This document shows positions 25,490 to 34,026 of a stretch of 47,696 nt of DNA, piece by piece. A model generated the notes under the pieces. That model did no database searches. It was not told where the DNA came from and was given only the letters and a program-made list of their open reading frames with translations. Source of the DNA: JBCCGI01 sp039029355 (GTDB lineage Bacteria > Planctomycetota > UBA1135 > GCA-002686595). A program made the translations under genes and the position numbers. Position 1 is the stretch's first letter; each line of letters begins with the position of its first letter. The stretch is taken from contig JBCCGI010000062.1 of the NCBI GenBank assembly GCA_039029355.1, forward strand, positions 1-47,696, read 5' to 3'.

Positions 25490-26808
25490 CCCTCGGACCT
25501 CCGGGCCCAGGTGCCGGACGTGGACGAGCTCTTCTTCATGAAGCCCTCGTAGTTCCGCATCACGAGCTGGGCGTTCAGGCGATCGACCAGGTCGAGCGCC
25601 ACGCCCACGACGATCAGCACCGAGGTGCCGCCGAGGAAGTAGGCCAGGTTGCCCTGCAGCCCCGGGATGCCGCCGGTGATGAAGTTCGGCAACACCGCGA
25701 TCAGCGCCAGGAACGAGGCACCGGCCAGGGTGATGCGCGTCAGGATCGTCTTCAGGTACTCGGAGGTCTTCGCGCCCGGACGGATGCCGGGGATGAACGA
25801 GCCGTGCTCGCGCAGGTTGTCGGCGATTTCCTCCGGCCGGAACATCAGGTTGTTCCAGAAGAAGCAGAAGGCGAAGACCAGCGCCATCGACAGCGTGATG
25901 TACACGAAGCCGTCGGTGTCGCTGAAGATCGAGGTCAGCGTGTCGAGCCCCAGAGCGCCGAAGGCCAGCGACGGGATGATGAACAGCGCCGACGCGAAGA
26001 TGATCGGCATGACGCCGGCCATGTTGACCTTGAGCGGCAGGTAGTGCCGCTGCCCGCCGTACACCCGCCGGCCGCGCGTGAGGCGCGCGTACTGGATCGG
26101 CACCCGGCGCTCGCCCTTCTGGATGAACACGATGACCAGGACGATCGCGATCCAGATCCCGATCAGCGTCATCATCGTGTTGTACGCGTTGTCGGGCTGC
26201 TGCTTGTACATCTGCATCAGGCTGCTCGGCATCGTCGCGATGATGCCGGCCATGATGATCAGAGACGCACCGTTGCCCACGCCGTACTCGGTGATCAGCT
26301 CACCGATCCACATGACGAAGACCGCGCCGGCCATCAGCGCCAGCACGACGGTCACCATGAGGCCAAACGACGGCGACCCCACGATCATCTGCTCGTCCTG
26401 GGTGAAGACGCCGAACCAGATGAACAGCGCCTGCAGGAACGAGATCGGGACGACCGCGAGCCGCGTGTACTGGTTGATCTTCTTCTGCCCGGTCGCGCCT
26501 TCCTTCTGCAGTGCCTCGATGCGCGGCGAGACCTTGGCCAGGATCGAGAAGATGATCGAGGCCGAGATGTAGGGCATGATCCCGAGCGCGAAGATCACGG
26601 TCTGGCCGAGCATCGCGCCCGAGAAAGCCGACAGCAGACCGAAGGCCGTGCTACCCGCCGTCTCCCCCATCTCGCGGACGAAGCGCGGGCTCATCCCGGG
26701 GATCGGGATCTGGAACCCGACCCGGTACGCCAGCAGCAGTCCGAGCGTCGTCAGGATGCGACGCCGGGTCTCCGGGATCCGGAAGAGCTGGAACGCGACG
26801 AAGTTCAC
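25486..26808 (-). CDS. secY: Protein translocase subunit SecY
   Basis: 440 aa with about ten transmembrane segments. N-terminus RIPETRRRILTTLGLLLAYRVG, plug region after GMSPRFVREMG, TM4 to TM6 with GIMPYISASII and GVGNGASLIIMAGI, cytosolic loops RRVPIQYARL and IRPGAKTSEYL. It ends with a short hydrophilic Ser/Thr tail. It is the main export channel for the signal-peptide proteins encoded elsewhere in the window. Confidence 0.98.
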   Translation of the reverse strand: MNFVAFQLFRIPETRRRILTTLGLLLAYRVGFQIPIPGMSPRFVREMGETAGSTAFGLLSAFSGAMLGQTVIFALGIMPYISASIIFSILAKVSPRIEALQKEGATGQKKINQYTRLAVVPISFLQALFIWFGVFTQDEQMIVGSPSFGLMVTVVLALMAGAVFVMWIGELITEYGVGNGASLIIMAGIIATMPSSLMQMYKQQPDNAYNTMMTLIGIWIAIVLVIVFIQKGERRVPIQYARLTRGRRVYGGQRHYLPLKVNMAGVMPIIFASALFIIPSLAFGALGLDTLTSIFSDTDGFVYITLSMALVFAFCFFWNNLMFRPEEIADNLREHGSFIPGIRPGAKTSEYLKTILTRITLAGASFLALIAVLPNFITGGIPGLQGNLAYFLGGTSVLIVVGVALDLVDRLNAQLVMRNYEGFMKKSSSTSGTWARRSEG

Positions 26809-26813
26809 CGGAC

Positions 26814-27290
26814 CTAGGCCTCCGCCTGTGCTTCGCGGCCGCGCGCGTCGAGGACCACGACGGATCCGCCGGCGGCCTCGATCTTCTGCTGTGCGCTCTT
26901 GGAGAACTTCTGCGCCTTCACGGTCAGGCGCACGCTGAGGTCCCCGTTGCCCAGGATCTTGAGCAGCGGCGTCTTCATGCTGGCGAGGCCCTTGTCGAGC
27001 ACCGCCTCCAGCGTGACCTCGGCGCCGTCTTCAAAGGCCGCCAGGGTCTCGACGTTGACCACGGTGTAGTCGGTGCGGAAGCGCGCGTTGGTGAAGCCAC
27101 GCTTCGGGACCCGGCGGTACAGAGGCATCTGGCCGCCCTCGTAGCCCGGCCGGCGCGAGGAGCCCGAGCGCGCGCCCCAGCCCTTGTGACCACGACCCGA
27201 CGTCTTGCCGGAGCCCGCGCCGATGCCGCGGCCGACCCGGCGCGCCTTCTTGTACTTGGTGCCCTTCTGGCAAACCGTCTTCAGGTTCAT
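26814..27290 (-). CDS. rplO: 50S ribosomal protein L15
   Basis: 158 aa starting MNLKTV. Longer frames reach into rpsE and are false. It has the glycine/arginine-rich N-terminus GRGIGAGSGKTSGRGHKG followed by YEGGQMPLYRRVPKRGF. The start overlaps the rpsE stop by 4 nt, leaving no room for rpmD (L30), which normally lies between them. Confidence 0.97.
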   Translation of the reverse strand: MNLKTVCQKGTKYKKARRVGRGIGAGSGKTSGRGHKGWGARSGSSRRPGYEGGQMPLYRRVPKRGFTNARFRTDYTVVNVETLAAFEDGAEVTLEAVLDKGLASMKTPLLKILGNGDLSVRLTVKAQKFSKSAQQKIEAAGGSVVVLDARGREAQAEA

Positions 27291-27802
27291 GACAGCTTCA
27301 CTCCGCGCAGCGTCTCGACGGTCTCGCGCGTGCGCAGACGGGCGAGGGCGTCGAAGGTCGCCTTGACGAGGTTGATCGGGTTGGTCGAACCGTAGGCCTT
27401 GGTGAGGATGTCCTTGATCCCCGCCATCTCGCACACCGCGCGCACCGACTGGCCGGCGATGATGCCGGTGCCGGGCGACGCCGGGATCAGGCGCAGCCGC
27501 GAGCCGCAGAAGACGCCGGTCACCTCGTGCGGGATCGTGCCTTCGGGCGTCAGGTGCACGCGCATCATGTGCTTGCGCGCGTCCTTGGCCGCTTTCTCGA
27601 TCGCCGCCGGGACCTGGCGGGCCTTGCCGAAGCCGTGCCCGACAACGCCTTCGCGGTCGCCCGCGACGGTCAGCGCCGAGAACGAGAAGCGACGACCGCC
27701 CTTCACGACCGCGGCGGAGCGGTTGATCTTGATCAGGATCTCGGTGATGTTCTCGAGCTCCGCGGACTCCGCGGTGTCGAGGTAGGTGAGCTTGATCTTC
27801 AT
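27287..27802 (-). CDS. rpsE: 30S ribosomal protein S5
   Basis: 171 aa. Domain 1 has INRSAAVVKGGRRFSFSALTVAGD and GVVGHGFGKA. Domain 2 has GIIAGQSVRAVCEMAGIKDILTKAYGS and NLVKATFDAL. Its ATG directly follows the rplR stop with no gap. It contributes to decoding fidelity and helicase activity at the mRNA entry. Confidence 0.98.
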   Translation of the reverse strand: MKIKLTYLDTAESAELENITEILIKINRSAAVVKGGRRFSFSALTVAGDREGVVGHGFGKARQVPAAIEKAAKDARKHMMRVHLTPEGTIPHEVTGVFCGSRLRLIPASPGTGIIAGQSVRAVCEMAGIKDILTKAYGSTNPINLVKATFDALARLRTRETVETLRGVKLS

Positions 27803-28171
27803 CTAGAACTTCAGCCCTTCTTCCCGCGCGGCATCGGCAAGCGCCTTCACGCGTCCGTGGAACTTGCTATAGCCGCGGTCGAACACGACCTGCTCGACGC
27901 CCTTCTCCTTGGCCCGGCGCGCGATCTCGCGGCCGACGGCCGCCGCGCGCTCGGACTTGTTCTTGCCCTCGAGCTCGCCCGCGAGCGCCTTCGCCGCGGT
28001 GCCCACGGCGCACAGCGTGACGCCCTGATGGTCGTCGATGACCTGGGCGTAGATGTGCTTCAGGCTGCGGTGAACCGAGAGTCGCACGCCGCAGCCGGTC
28101 TGCGCGATGCGCCGACGCACGGAGTTCTTGCGGCGCACCCGCCGGGTCTTCTTGATCTCGGAAGCTTTCAT
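27803..28171 (-). CDS. rplR: 50S ribosomal protein L18
   Basis: 122 aa 5S rRNA-binding protein. RLSVHRSLKHIYAQVIDD, AVGREIARRAKEKGVEQVVFDRGYSKFHGRVKALADAAREEGL fit the family (read in two parts). It is complete, in spc-operon order between rplF and rpsE. Confidence 0.97.
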   Translation of the reverse strand: MKASEIKKTRRVRRKNSVRRRIAQTGCGVRLSVHRSLKHIYAQVIDDHQGVTLCAVGTAAKALAGELEGKNKSERAAAVGREIARRAKEKGVEQVVFDRGYSKFHGRVKALADAAREEGLKF

Positions 28172-28188
28172 GGTCTTCGTGGTCCTCT

Positions 28189-28734
28189 CTAGCTACCGAA
28201 GGTCTTGCCGGCCTTGCGGCGCACGTGCTCGCCCTTATAGCGGATGCCCTTGCCCTTGTAGGGCTCCGGCGGGCGCACCTTGCGGACGACGGCGGCGAAG
28301 TGGCCGACCGCCTGCTTGTCGATCCCGCGCACGATGATCGTGGTCGGATTCGGCGACTCGCACTCGATGCCCTGCGGCAGGTCGAACTCGACCGGGTGGC
28401 AGAAGCCGATGTTGAGCGTGAGCTTCTTCGGCTGAGACTGCGCGTTCCAGCCGACGCCGATGATCTCGAGCGTGCGCTCGTAGCCCTTGCTCACGCCCAC
28501 GACCATGTTGTTGACCAGCGCACGGGTCAGGCCGTGGAAGGCGCGCGCCTGGCGGGCGCTGCCCGAGCCGTTGGGCTCGAAGTGCACGGAGCCGTCCTCG
28601 ATCTTGACGTCGATCTCGGGCCGGATGTCGACCTGCAGGGAGCCCTTCGGGCCCTTGACGGTCACGTTCCGTTCCTTGGCGTCGACCGTGACGCCCGAGG
28701 GCAGGGTGATGGGGTTGCTACCGATGCGAGACAT
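28189..28734 (-). CDS. rplF: 50S ribosomal protein L6
   Basis: 181 aa with the two L6 repeats. N-terminus SRIGSNPITLPSGV, centre RALVNNMVVGVSKGYERTLEI, C-terminal signature PEPYKGKGIRYKGEHVRRKAGK. It sits near the sarcin-ricin loop, where EF-G binds. It starts 3 nt after the rpsH stop. Confidence 0.98.
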   Translation of the reverse strand: MSRIGSNPITLPSGVTVDAKERNVTVKGPKGSLQVDIRPEIDVKIEDGSVHFEPNGSGSARQARAFHGLTRALVNNMVVGVSKGYERTLEIIGVGWNAQSQPKKLTLNIGFCHPVEFDLPQGIECESPNPTTIIVRGIDKQAVGHFAAVVRKVRPPEPYKGKGIRYKGEHVRRKAGKTFGS

Positions 28735-28737
28735 GGC

Positions 28738-29133
28738 TCAGAACACCTTGCAGAGGATCTCGCCGCCGACGTTGTCGGCGCGGGCCGTGCGGTCCGAGAC
28801 GACGCCCTGGGGGGTCGAAAGCACATAGATGCCGAGGCCGCGCAGGACGCTCGGGATCTCCTTCGAGCCCATGTAGATGCGGCGTCCGGGCTTCGAGACG
28901 CGCTCGATGTCGCGGATCACGCGCTCGCCGTCCTGGCCGTAGCGCAGGGTGACGGACAGCGTGGACGAGGGCTTGCCTTCTTCGACTTCGAAGTCGTCGA
29001 GGAAGCCCTCCTCCTTGAGAACGTTGGCGATCCCCACCTTGACGCGCGAGGCGGGCATCTTCACGACCTTGCGTCGGATCACGTTCGCGTTGCGGATCCG
29101 GGTCAGCATGTCGGCGATCGGGTCGGTCATCAT
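28738..29133 (-). CDS. rpsH: 30S ribosomal protein S8
   Basis: 131 aa starting MMTDPIADMLTRIRNAN. The first of two adjacent ATGs (29133) is about 10 nt after AAGGAG and is preferred. The upstream frame extension overlaps rpsN. The C-terminal STPQGVVSDRTARADNVGGEILCKVF is standard. S8 binds 16S helix 21, and in E. coli it represses the spc operon at rplE. Confidence 0.97.
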   Translation of the reverse strand: MMTDPIADMLTRIRNANVIRRKVVKMPASRVKVGIANVLKEEGFLDDFEVEEGKPSSTLSVTLRYGQDGERVIRDIERVSKPGRRIYMGSKEIPSVLRGLGIYVLSTPQGVVSDRTARADNVGGEILCKVF

Positions 29134-29161
29134 GGCTGGTTTGCTCCTTGGCTCCTCGGCG

Positions 29162-29347
29162 CTACCAGGACGACTTACGCATGCCGGGGATCTCCCCGAG
29201 GAGCGCGCGCTCCCGCAGGCAGATGCGGCAGATGCCGAACTTGCGGTAGACCGCCCGCGGGCGGCCGCAAAGGCCGCAGCGACGGACACGGCGGGACGAG
29301 AACTTAGGCTTCTGGTTGGCCTTATTGATCAGCGACGTCTTGGCCAT
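29162..29347 (-). CDS. rpsN: 30S ribosomal protein S14, zinc-binding type
   Basis: 61 aa short form with two CxxC knuckles (C24/C27 in CGLC and C40/C43 in CRIC). It ends in GEIPGMRKSSW, the signature of type Z S14. It lies between rplE and rpsH. Confidence 0.97.
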   Translation of the reverse strand: MAKTSLINKANQKPKFSSRRVRRCGLCGRPRAVYRKFGICRICLRERALLGEIPGMRKSSW

Positions 29348-29350
29348 CGG

Positions 29351-29902
29351 TTACTCCTGCCCCGCTTCGCGGAAGGGCATGCCGAGCTCTTTCAGCAGCT
29401 GGTAGCCCTCTTCGTCGGTGTTGGCGGTCGTCACGAACGTGATGTCCATGCCCTGGGTGAACTCCACCTTGTCGAAGTCGATCTCGGGGAAGACCGTCTG
29501 CTCGGCCAGGCCCATGGTGTAGTTGCCGCGGCCGTCGAGCTTGCTCTTGACGCCGCGGAAGTCGCGGATACGGGGGAGGACGACGCTGATGAGGCGGTCG
29601 GTGAACTCCCACATCCGATCCCGGCGCAGCGTGACCGCGCAGCCGATCGGCATGCCCTCGCGCAGCTTGAAGCCGGCGATCGACTTGCGCGCCTTGCGGA
29701 CCGTCGGGCGCTGCCCGGTGATGGTCGACATGTCGCGCAGCGCGGCATCGACGCGCGACTTGTTCTCGACCGCACCCTTGCAGCCCATGTTCACCACGAT
29801 CCGCGTCAGCTTTGGCGCGGCCATGATGTTCTTGATCCCGAACCGCTCCATGAGCTTGCTCTGGATCTCTTGGTTGTACTTCTCTTGGAGGCGCGGGGAC
29901 AT
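29351..29902 (-). CDS. rplE: 50S ribosomal protein L5
   Basis: 183 aa 5S rRNA-binding protein. It has KLTRIVVNMGCKGAVENK, GQRPTVRKARKSIAGFKLREG and the C-terminal VEFTQGMDITFVTTANTDEE. It is complete and followed 3 nt later by rpsN. Confidence 0.98.
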   Translation of the reverse strand: MSPRLQEKYNQEIQSKLMERFGIKNIMAAPKLTRIVVNMGCKGAVENKSRVDAALRDMSTITGQRPTVRKARKSIAGFKLREGMPIGCAVTLRRDRMWEFTDRLISVVLPRIRDFRGVKSKLDGRGNYTMGLAEQTVFPEIDFDKVEFTQGMDITFVTTANTDEEGYQLLKELGMPFREAGQE

Positions 29903-29905
29903 CGC

Positions 29906-30187
29906 CTAGGACTCCTGCTTTCTGCGCTTGCGCGTGCCCTTGCCCGTCTCCGGGTCGAGCAGCATCACGTTGCTCGCGTGGATCGGGCGCTCCTCTTGGA
30001 TGCGCTCGCCCTTGGGGTTCTGCTGCGTCGGCTTGCGGGTGCACCAGCGCATGTTCACGCCGTCGACGAGGACGCGGCCGGCCTTCTGGTCGACCTGCTT
30101 GACCTCGCCGGTGCGGCCCTTGTCGTTGCCGGCGATCACGATGACCATGTCGCCGCGGCGCACGTGGTGGATGTTGCGGACGGGCAT
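29906..30187 (-). CDS. rplX: 50S ribosomal protein L24
   Basis: 93 aa starting MPVRNIHHVRRGDMVIVIAG. It has a KOW motif with GNDKGRTGEVKQVD and then VNMRWCTRKPTQQNPKG. Its ATG overlaps the rplN stop by one base (TGATG). Longer frames extend into rplN and are false. A basic tail (GTRKRRKQES) closes it. Confidence 0.96.
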   Translation of the reverse strand: MPVRNIHHVRRGDMVIVIAGNDKGRTGEVKQVDQKAGRVLVDGVNMRWCTRKPTQQNPKGERIQEERPIHASNVMLLDPETGKGTRKRRKQES

Positions 30188-30555
30188 CACACGACCTCCT
30201 GCGCGAGCGAGATGATCTTCATGAAGTTCCGCTCGCGCAGCTCGCGGGCCACGGCGCCGAAGATGCGGGTGCCCTTCGGGCTGCCGGCCTCGTCGACGAT
30301 GACCATCGCGTTCTTGTCGAAGCGGATGTAGCTGCCGTCCTTGCGGCGCACGTTCTTGCTCGTCCGGACGATCACGCCCCGGACGATCGTGCCGGGCTTC
30401 ACGTCCGACCCGGGCATCGACTTCTTCACGGAGGCGACGATCACATCGCCGAGCCCCGCGTAGCGCCGGTGCGTACCGCCGAGGACCTTGATGCACTGGG
30501 CGCGCTTGGCCCCCGTGTTGTCCGCGACGTCGAGCATCGTTTGCATCTGGATCAT
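30187..30555 (-). CDS. rplN: 50S ribosomal protein L14
   Basis: 122 aa, the family's usual length. MIQMQTMLDVADNTGAKRAQ, GDVIVASVKK, VIVRTSKNVRRKDGSYIRFD and RELRERNFMKIISLA are conserved. It forms intersubunit bridges with 16S h14. Confidence 0.98.
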   Translation of the reverse strand: MIQMQTMLDVADNTGAKRAQCIKVLGGTHRRYAGLGDVIVASVKKSMPGSDVKPGTIVRGVIVRTSKNVRRKDGSYIRFDKNAMVIVDEAGSPKGTRIFGAVARELRERNFMKIISLAQEVV

Positions 30556-30567
30556 CGGATCACTCCC

Positions 30568-30834
30568 CTACTGCAGCACGGACTTCTGAAGGATCCGACT
30601 GAGGCGCCAGCGCTTCAGCTTGCTGAGCGGCCGGGTCGAGACGATCTCGACGGTGTCGCCCGCGGCGGCCTCGTCCTTCTCGTCGTGGGCGGTGTACTTA
30701 GTCCGCTTGCGGACATACTTGCCGTACTTCGGGTGCTTGTACGTCCTCTCGACCGACACCGTGATGGTCTTGGCGCACTTGGCGCTGACCACGGTGCCGA
30801 CGAGGATCCGCCGGGCGTTGCGGGTCTCGCTCAT
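30568..30834 (-). CDS. rpsQ: 30S ribosomal protein S17
   Basis: 88 aa OB-fold. It has RRILVGTVVSAKCAKTITVSVER, then YKHPKYGKYVRKRTKY and GDTVEIVSTRPLSKLKRWRL. The start overlaps rpmC by 4 nt. Confidence 0.97.
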   Translation of the reverse strand: MSETRNARRILVGTVVSAKCAKTITVSVERTYKHPKYGKYVRKRTKYTAHDEKDEAAAGDTVEIVSTRPLSKLKRWRLSRILQKSVLQ

Positions 30835-31046
30835 ACCTTGGGCTCCTGTCCTCGGATGCCTTTGCGACGCTCGTGAAGGATGGTCACGAGCTTCGCGATC
30901 TCCCGGCGGAGCGTTCCGACCCGGGCGGGGTTGTTGGTCGCTTCGGTGGCCGACCGGAAGCGGAGATCGAAGAGCTCCTTCTTCCGGTTCTCCAGCTCGA
31001 AATCGAGCTCGGAGTCCATCTTGCCTCGCATTTCTTCGGTCTTCAT
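30831..31046 (-). CDS. rpmC: 50S ribosomal protein L29
   Basis: 71 aa helical hairpin. LENRKKELFDLRFRSATEATNNPARVGTLRREIA (read as two pieces) is the family core, at the exit-tunnel site where SRP and trigger factor dock. It lies between rplP and rpsQ. Confidence 0.95.
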   Translation of the reverse strand: MKTEEMRGKMDSELDFELENRKKELFDLRFRSATEATNNPARVGTLRREIAKLVTILHERRKGIRGQEPKV

Positions 31047-31054
31047 CGCGGCAC

Positions 31055-31474
31055 CTAGGTCGTGGGAAGACGGCGGACCAGCTTCACCTTGATGGGCATC
31101 TTGTGAGCCACGCGCTTGAACGCGAGCTTGGCCTTCTCCTCAGAGACGCCGCCGAGCTCGAACAGCACGCTGCCGGGCTTGACGGCAGCGACCCAGCGGT
31201 CGATGTCGCCCTTGCCCTTACCCATACGAGTCTCGGCCGGCTTGGCGGAGACGGGTTTGTGCGGAAAGATGCGAATCCAGATCTTCGCCGTGCCGCCGGT
31301 GGCACGGTTGGCGGCCACGCGGCCGGCCTCGATCTGCCGGCCGGAGATCCAGCCGTAGTCCAGGGCCTGCAGGCCGTACTCGCCGAACGAGACCTTGTTC
31401 CCGCGCGTCGCTTTGCCGCGCAGACGGCCGCGCTGCTGCTTGCGGTACTTGGTCCTCTTGGGCATCAACGCCAT
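31055..31474 (-). CDS. rplP: 50S ribosomal protein L16
   Basis: 139 aa. MPKRTKYRKQQRGRLRGKA, FGEYGLQALDYGWISGRQIEA and MGKGKGDIDRWVAAVKPGS are conserved. The frame begins MALMPKR. The second Met (three codons in) equals the usual start, so the true start may be 9 nt later. It lies near the A-site tRNA elbow. Confidence 0.97.
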   Translation of the reverse strand: MALMPKRTKYRKQQRGRLRGKATRGNKVSFGEYGLQALDYGWISGRQIEAGRVAANRATGGTAKIWIRIFPHKPVSAKPAETRMGKGKGDIDRWVAAVKPGSVLFELGGVSEEKAKLAFKRVAHKMPIKVKLVRRLPTT

Positions 31475-31492
31475 GGCATGAACTCCTTGGGG

Positions 31493-32233
31493 CTAGCCCC
31501 TGCGCTCCGAACGAGGTCCACGCCGCCCTCGGCCGCGCTCACCGCCTCCGCCGCCGCCACGGCCGGCGAGACCGGCGGGCGCCTGGCGGTAGTCGATCTT
31601 CTGGCCGGGCTCGAGGTCGCCCTTATAGATCCACACCTTCACCCCGATGATCCCGTAGGTCGTACGGGCCTTGGCGGTCCCGTAGTCGACGTGCGCGCGC
31701 AGCGTCGAGAGCGGCACCCGGCCGTCGCGCTCCTTGGCGACGCGGGCCATCTCGGCGCCGCCCAGGCGGCCGCCGACCTCGATCTTCACGCCGAGGGCGC
31801 CCGCCTGCATCGTCGTCTGGATGGCCTTCTTGATCGCCCGGCGGAAGGCCATGCGCTTCTCGAGGGCCTCGGCGACGACCTCGGCGACCAGCGCCGACTC
31901 GAGCTCGGGTCGCTTGATCTCGCGCACCGTCAGGTGGCAGGTCATGCCCGAGATCTCCTGCAGCGACTTCTTCAGCTGGTCAACGCGCACGCCCTTGCGG
32001 CCGACCAGAACGCCGGGCCGCGCGGTGTGGATGATGACGTTGACCGCCTCGCCGGTGCGCTCGATCTCAATCCTCGGGATGCCCGCGCCGCGGTACTCCT
32101 TCTGGATGTGGGAGCGGATCTGGTTGTCCTGCAGCAGCAGCCGGGCGAAGTTCTTCTTGTTCGCGTACCAGCGCGAGCGCCAGGGCTCGATCACGGCCAC
32201 GCGGTAGCCGATGGGGTGTACCTTTTGTCCCAC
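31493..32233 (-). CDS. rpsC: 30S ribosomal protein S3 with Gly/Arg-rich tail
   Basis: 246 aa from a GTG start (GQKVHPIGYR), preceded by GGAAGG at 9 nt. A longer frame overlaps rplV and is false. The KH domain contains VLVGRKGVRVDQLKKSL. The C-terminal domain has YGTAKARTTYGIIGVKVWIYKGD. The last 25 or so residues are an RGG-like run of Gly and Arg not present in E. coli S3, probably an extra RNA-binding tail at the mRNA entry. Confidence 0.96.
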   Translation of the reverse strand: MGQKVHPIGYRVAVIEPWRSRWYANKKNFARLLLQDNQIRSHIQKEYRGAGIPRIEIERTGEAVNVIIHTARPGVLVGRKGVRVDQLKKSLQEISGMTCHLTVREIKRPELESALVAEVVAEALEKRMAFRRAIKKAIQTTMQAGALGVKIEVGGRLGGAEMARVAKERDGRVPLSTLRAHVDYGTAKARTTYGIIGVKVWIYKGDLEPGQKIDYRQAPAGLAGRGGGGGGERGRGRRGPRSERRG

Positions 32234-32238
32234 GGAGA

Positions 32239-32598
32239 TCAGCCTTCCTGTTCCTGCACGACGACGGTGAGGTGACTCGTGCGCTTGCGGTAGGGCATCG
32301 CGCGGCCCTGCGGACCGGGACGCCAGCGCATGCGGTTGTTGAGGAGCGGGCCGTCGTCGGCGAAGCACTCGGCAACCACCAGACGGTTGACGTTCACGTT
32401 CTCGTCCTGCGAGGCGTTCGCGGTCGCCGAGCGCAGGACCTTCAGATAGAAGGCCGCCGCGCGCTGCGGCGCGAACTCGAGCAGCTCGAGCGCCTGGTTC
32501 ACGGGAAGGCCCCGGATCATGTCGGCCACAAGGCGCGCCTTGCGCGCGGTGATGCGCGCGTAGCGGTGCTTGGCCATGAAGCTGGTTGCGGTAGCCAT
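32239..32598 (-). CDS. rplV: 50S ribosomal protein L22
   Basis: 119 aa. It has HRYARITARKARLVADMIRG, ENVNVNRLVVAECFADDGP and the hairpin LLNNRMRWRPGPQGRAMPYR that reaches into the exit tunnel. The first in-frame Met is at 32598, and MAKHRYAR seven codons later is an alternative start. Confidence 0.97.
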   Translation of the reverse strand: MATATSFMAKHRYARITARKARLVADMIRGLPVNQALELLEFAPQRAAAFYLKVLRSATANASQDENVNVNRLVVAECFADDGPLLNNRMRWRPGPQGRAMPYRKRTSHLTVVVQEQEG

Positions 32599-32877
32599 TT
32601 AGCGCCCGGCCTTCTGGCCTTCCTTCTTGTTCGTGTGGCCACGGAAGGTGCGCGTCGCCGAGAACTCGCCGAGCTTGTGCCCGACCATGTCCTCGGTCAC
32701 GAACACCTTCAGGTGGTGCCGCCCGTTGTGGACCATGAACGTGTGCCCGATGAAGTCCGGCGGGATCGTCGACCGACGCGACCAGGTTTTGATCGGGTCG
32801 CGGCGCTCGCCCATCTTCTCGACCTTCTTCATCAGGCTGGGCTCGATGTACGGCCCCTTCTTGATGCTTCTACCCAT
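32599..32877 (-). CDS. rpsS: 30S ribosomal protein S19
   Basis: 92 aa. GRSIKKGPYIEPSLMKKVEK, WSRRSTIPPDFIGHTFMVHNG and MVGHKLGEFSATRTFRGH are standard. It is complete and directly abuts rplV. Confidence 0.98.
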   Translation of the reverse strand: MGRSIKKGPYIEPSLMKKVEKMGERRDPIKTWSRRSTIPPDFIGHTFMVHNGRHHLKVFVTEDMVGHKLGEFSATRTFRGHTNKKEGQKAGR

Positions 32878-32885
32878 GGCGCTGC

Positions 32886-33722
32886 CTAACCCTTCCTGCT
32901 CTTCCGACGGCGAAGAATGAACTTGTCGGAGCGGTGCTTCGGAGCCCGCGTGCGGCCGCCCTTCGCGAGCACGGCCGTCGGCGAGCAGGGGTGACGTCCA
33001 CCCTTGGTCCGCCCCTCACCGCCACCGAGCGGGTGGTCGATGGGGTTCATCGCCGTGCCGCGGACGTGCGGGCGACGGCCCATGTGGCGCTTGCGGCCAG
33101 CCTTGCCGAGCTTGACGTTCTGGTGGTCGGTGTTGCCGACCCGCCCGATCGTCGCGCGGCAGCTCACGTGGATCTTCCGGAGCTCGCCCGAGGGCAGCTG
33201 CACGATCGCGTGCGAGCCCTCGCGGTTGGTGAGCTGGGCGTAGGACCCGGCGGAGCGGCAGAGCTGCCCACCCTTGCCGGGGTGCAGCTCGATGTTGTGA
33301 ATCATCAGCCCGACCGGGATGTCGGACAGCTTCATCGAGTTGCCCGGGAGCGGATCCGCGCCCTGGCCCGACTGCAGCGTGTCCCCCACCTTCAGGCCGA
33401 GAGGCGCGAGGATGTAGCGCTTCTCGCCGTCGGCATACCAGAGCAGGGCGATGTTGGCCGAGCGGTTCGGATCGTACTCGAGCGTCTTGACGCGCGCCGG
33501 AACGCCGTCCTTGTTGCGCTTGAAGTCGATCACGCGATAGCGGCGCTTGTGCCCGCCCCCGCGGTGACGAACCGTGATGCGGCCCAAGTTGTTGCGTCCG
33601 CCGGTCTTCTTCAGCGGGCGCAGCAGGCTCTTCTCGGGCTTGGTCTTGGTCAGCTCCGAGAAGTCCAGAACGCTGCCGTGGCGGCGTCCGGGCGAAGTCG
33701 GCTTGTAGGTCTTGATCCCCAT
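32886..33722 (-). CDS. rplB: 50S ribosomal protein L2
   Basis: 278 aa, near the peptidyl-transferase centre. N-terminus KTYKPTSPGRRHGSVLDFSE and the RGTAMNPIDHPLGGGEGR block with the conserved histidine required for activity are present. The C-terminus RSDKFILRRRKSRKG is complete. Confidence 0.98.
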   Translation of the reverse strand: MGIKTYKPTSPGRRHGSVLDFSELTKTKPEKSLLRPLKKTGGRNNLGRITVRHRGGGHKRRYRVIDFKRNKDGVPARVKTLEYDPNRSANIALLWYADGEKRYILAPLGLKVGDTLQSGQGADPLPGNSMKLSDIPVGLMIHNIELHPGKGGQLCRSAGSYAQLTNREGSHAIVQLPSGELRKIHVSCRATIGRVGNTDHQNVKLGKAGRKRHMGRRPHVRGTAMNPIDHPLGGGEGRTKGGRHPCSPTAVLAKGGRTRAPKHRSDKFILRRRKSRKG

Positions 33723-33735
33723 GTCTCGGAGCCTC

Positions 33736-34026
33736 CTAGAGGATGTCGATCGTCTGGCCCTCAGCGAGGGTGACCATGGCCTTCTTCCACGACTGCGTGC
33801 GGCCGATCGAGTAGCCCCGGCGGCGGGCCTTGCCGCGCACGCGCAGCGTGTTCACGCTGCGCACCCGGACCTCGAACAGGCGCTCGACGGCCTGGCGGAT
33901 CTCGACCTTGTTGGCGTCCATCGGAACGCGGAAGTGGTACGCGTTGCGCACGGCCGTGTCGCCCGTGGCCTTCTCCGTGATGACCGGCTTCTGGATGAGC
34001 TGGTAACAGCGATCAAGCGAGGTCAC
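33736..34026 (-). CDS. rplW: 50S ribosomal protein L23
   Basis: 96 aa from a GTG that overlaps the rplD stop (GTGA). IQKPVITEKATGDTA, HFRVPMDANKVEIRQAVERLF and SVNTLRVRGKARRRG match the family. It is part of the exit-tunnel docking site for trigger factor and SRP. Longer frames overlap rplD and are false. Confidence 0.96.
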   Translation of the reverse strand: MTSLDRCYQLIQKPVITEKATGDTAVRNAYHFRVPMDANKVEIRQAVERLFEVRVRSVNTLRVRGKARRRGYSIGRTQSWKKAMVTLAEGQTIDIL

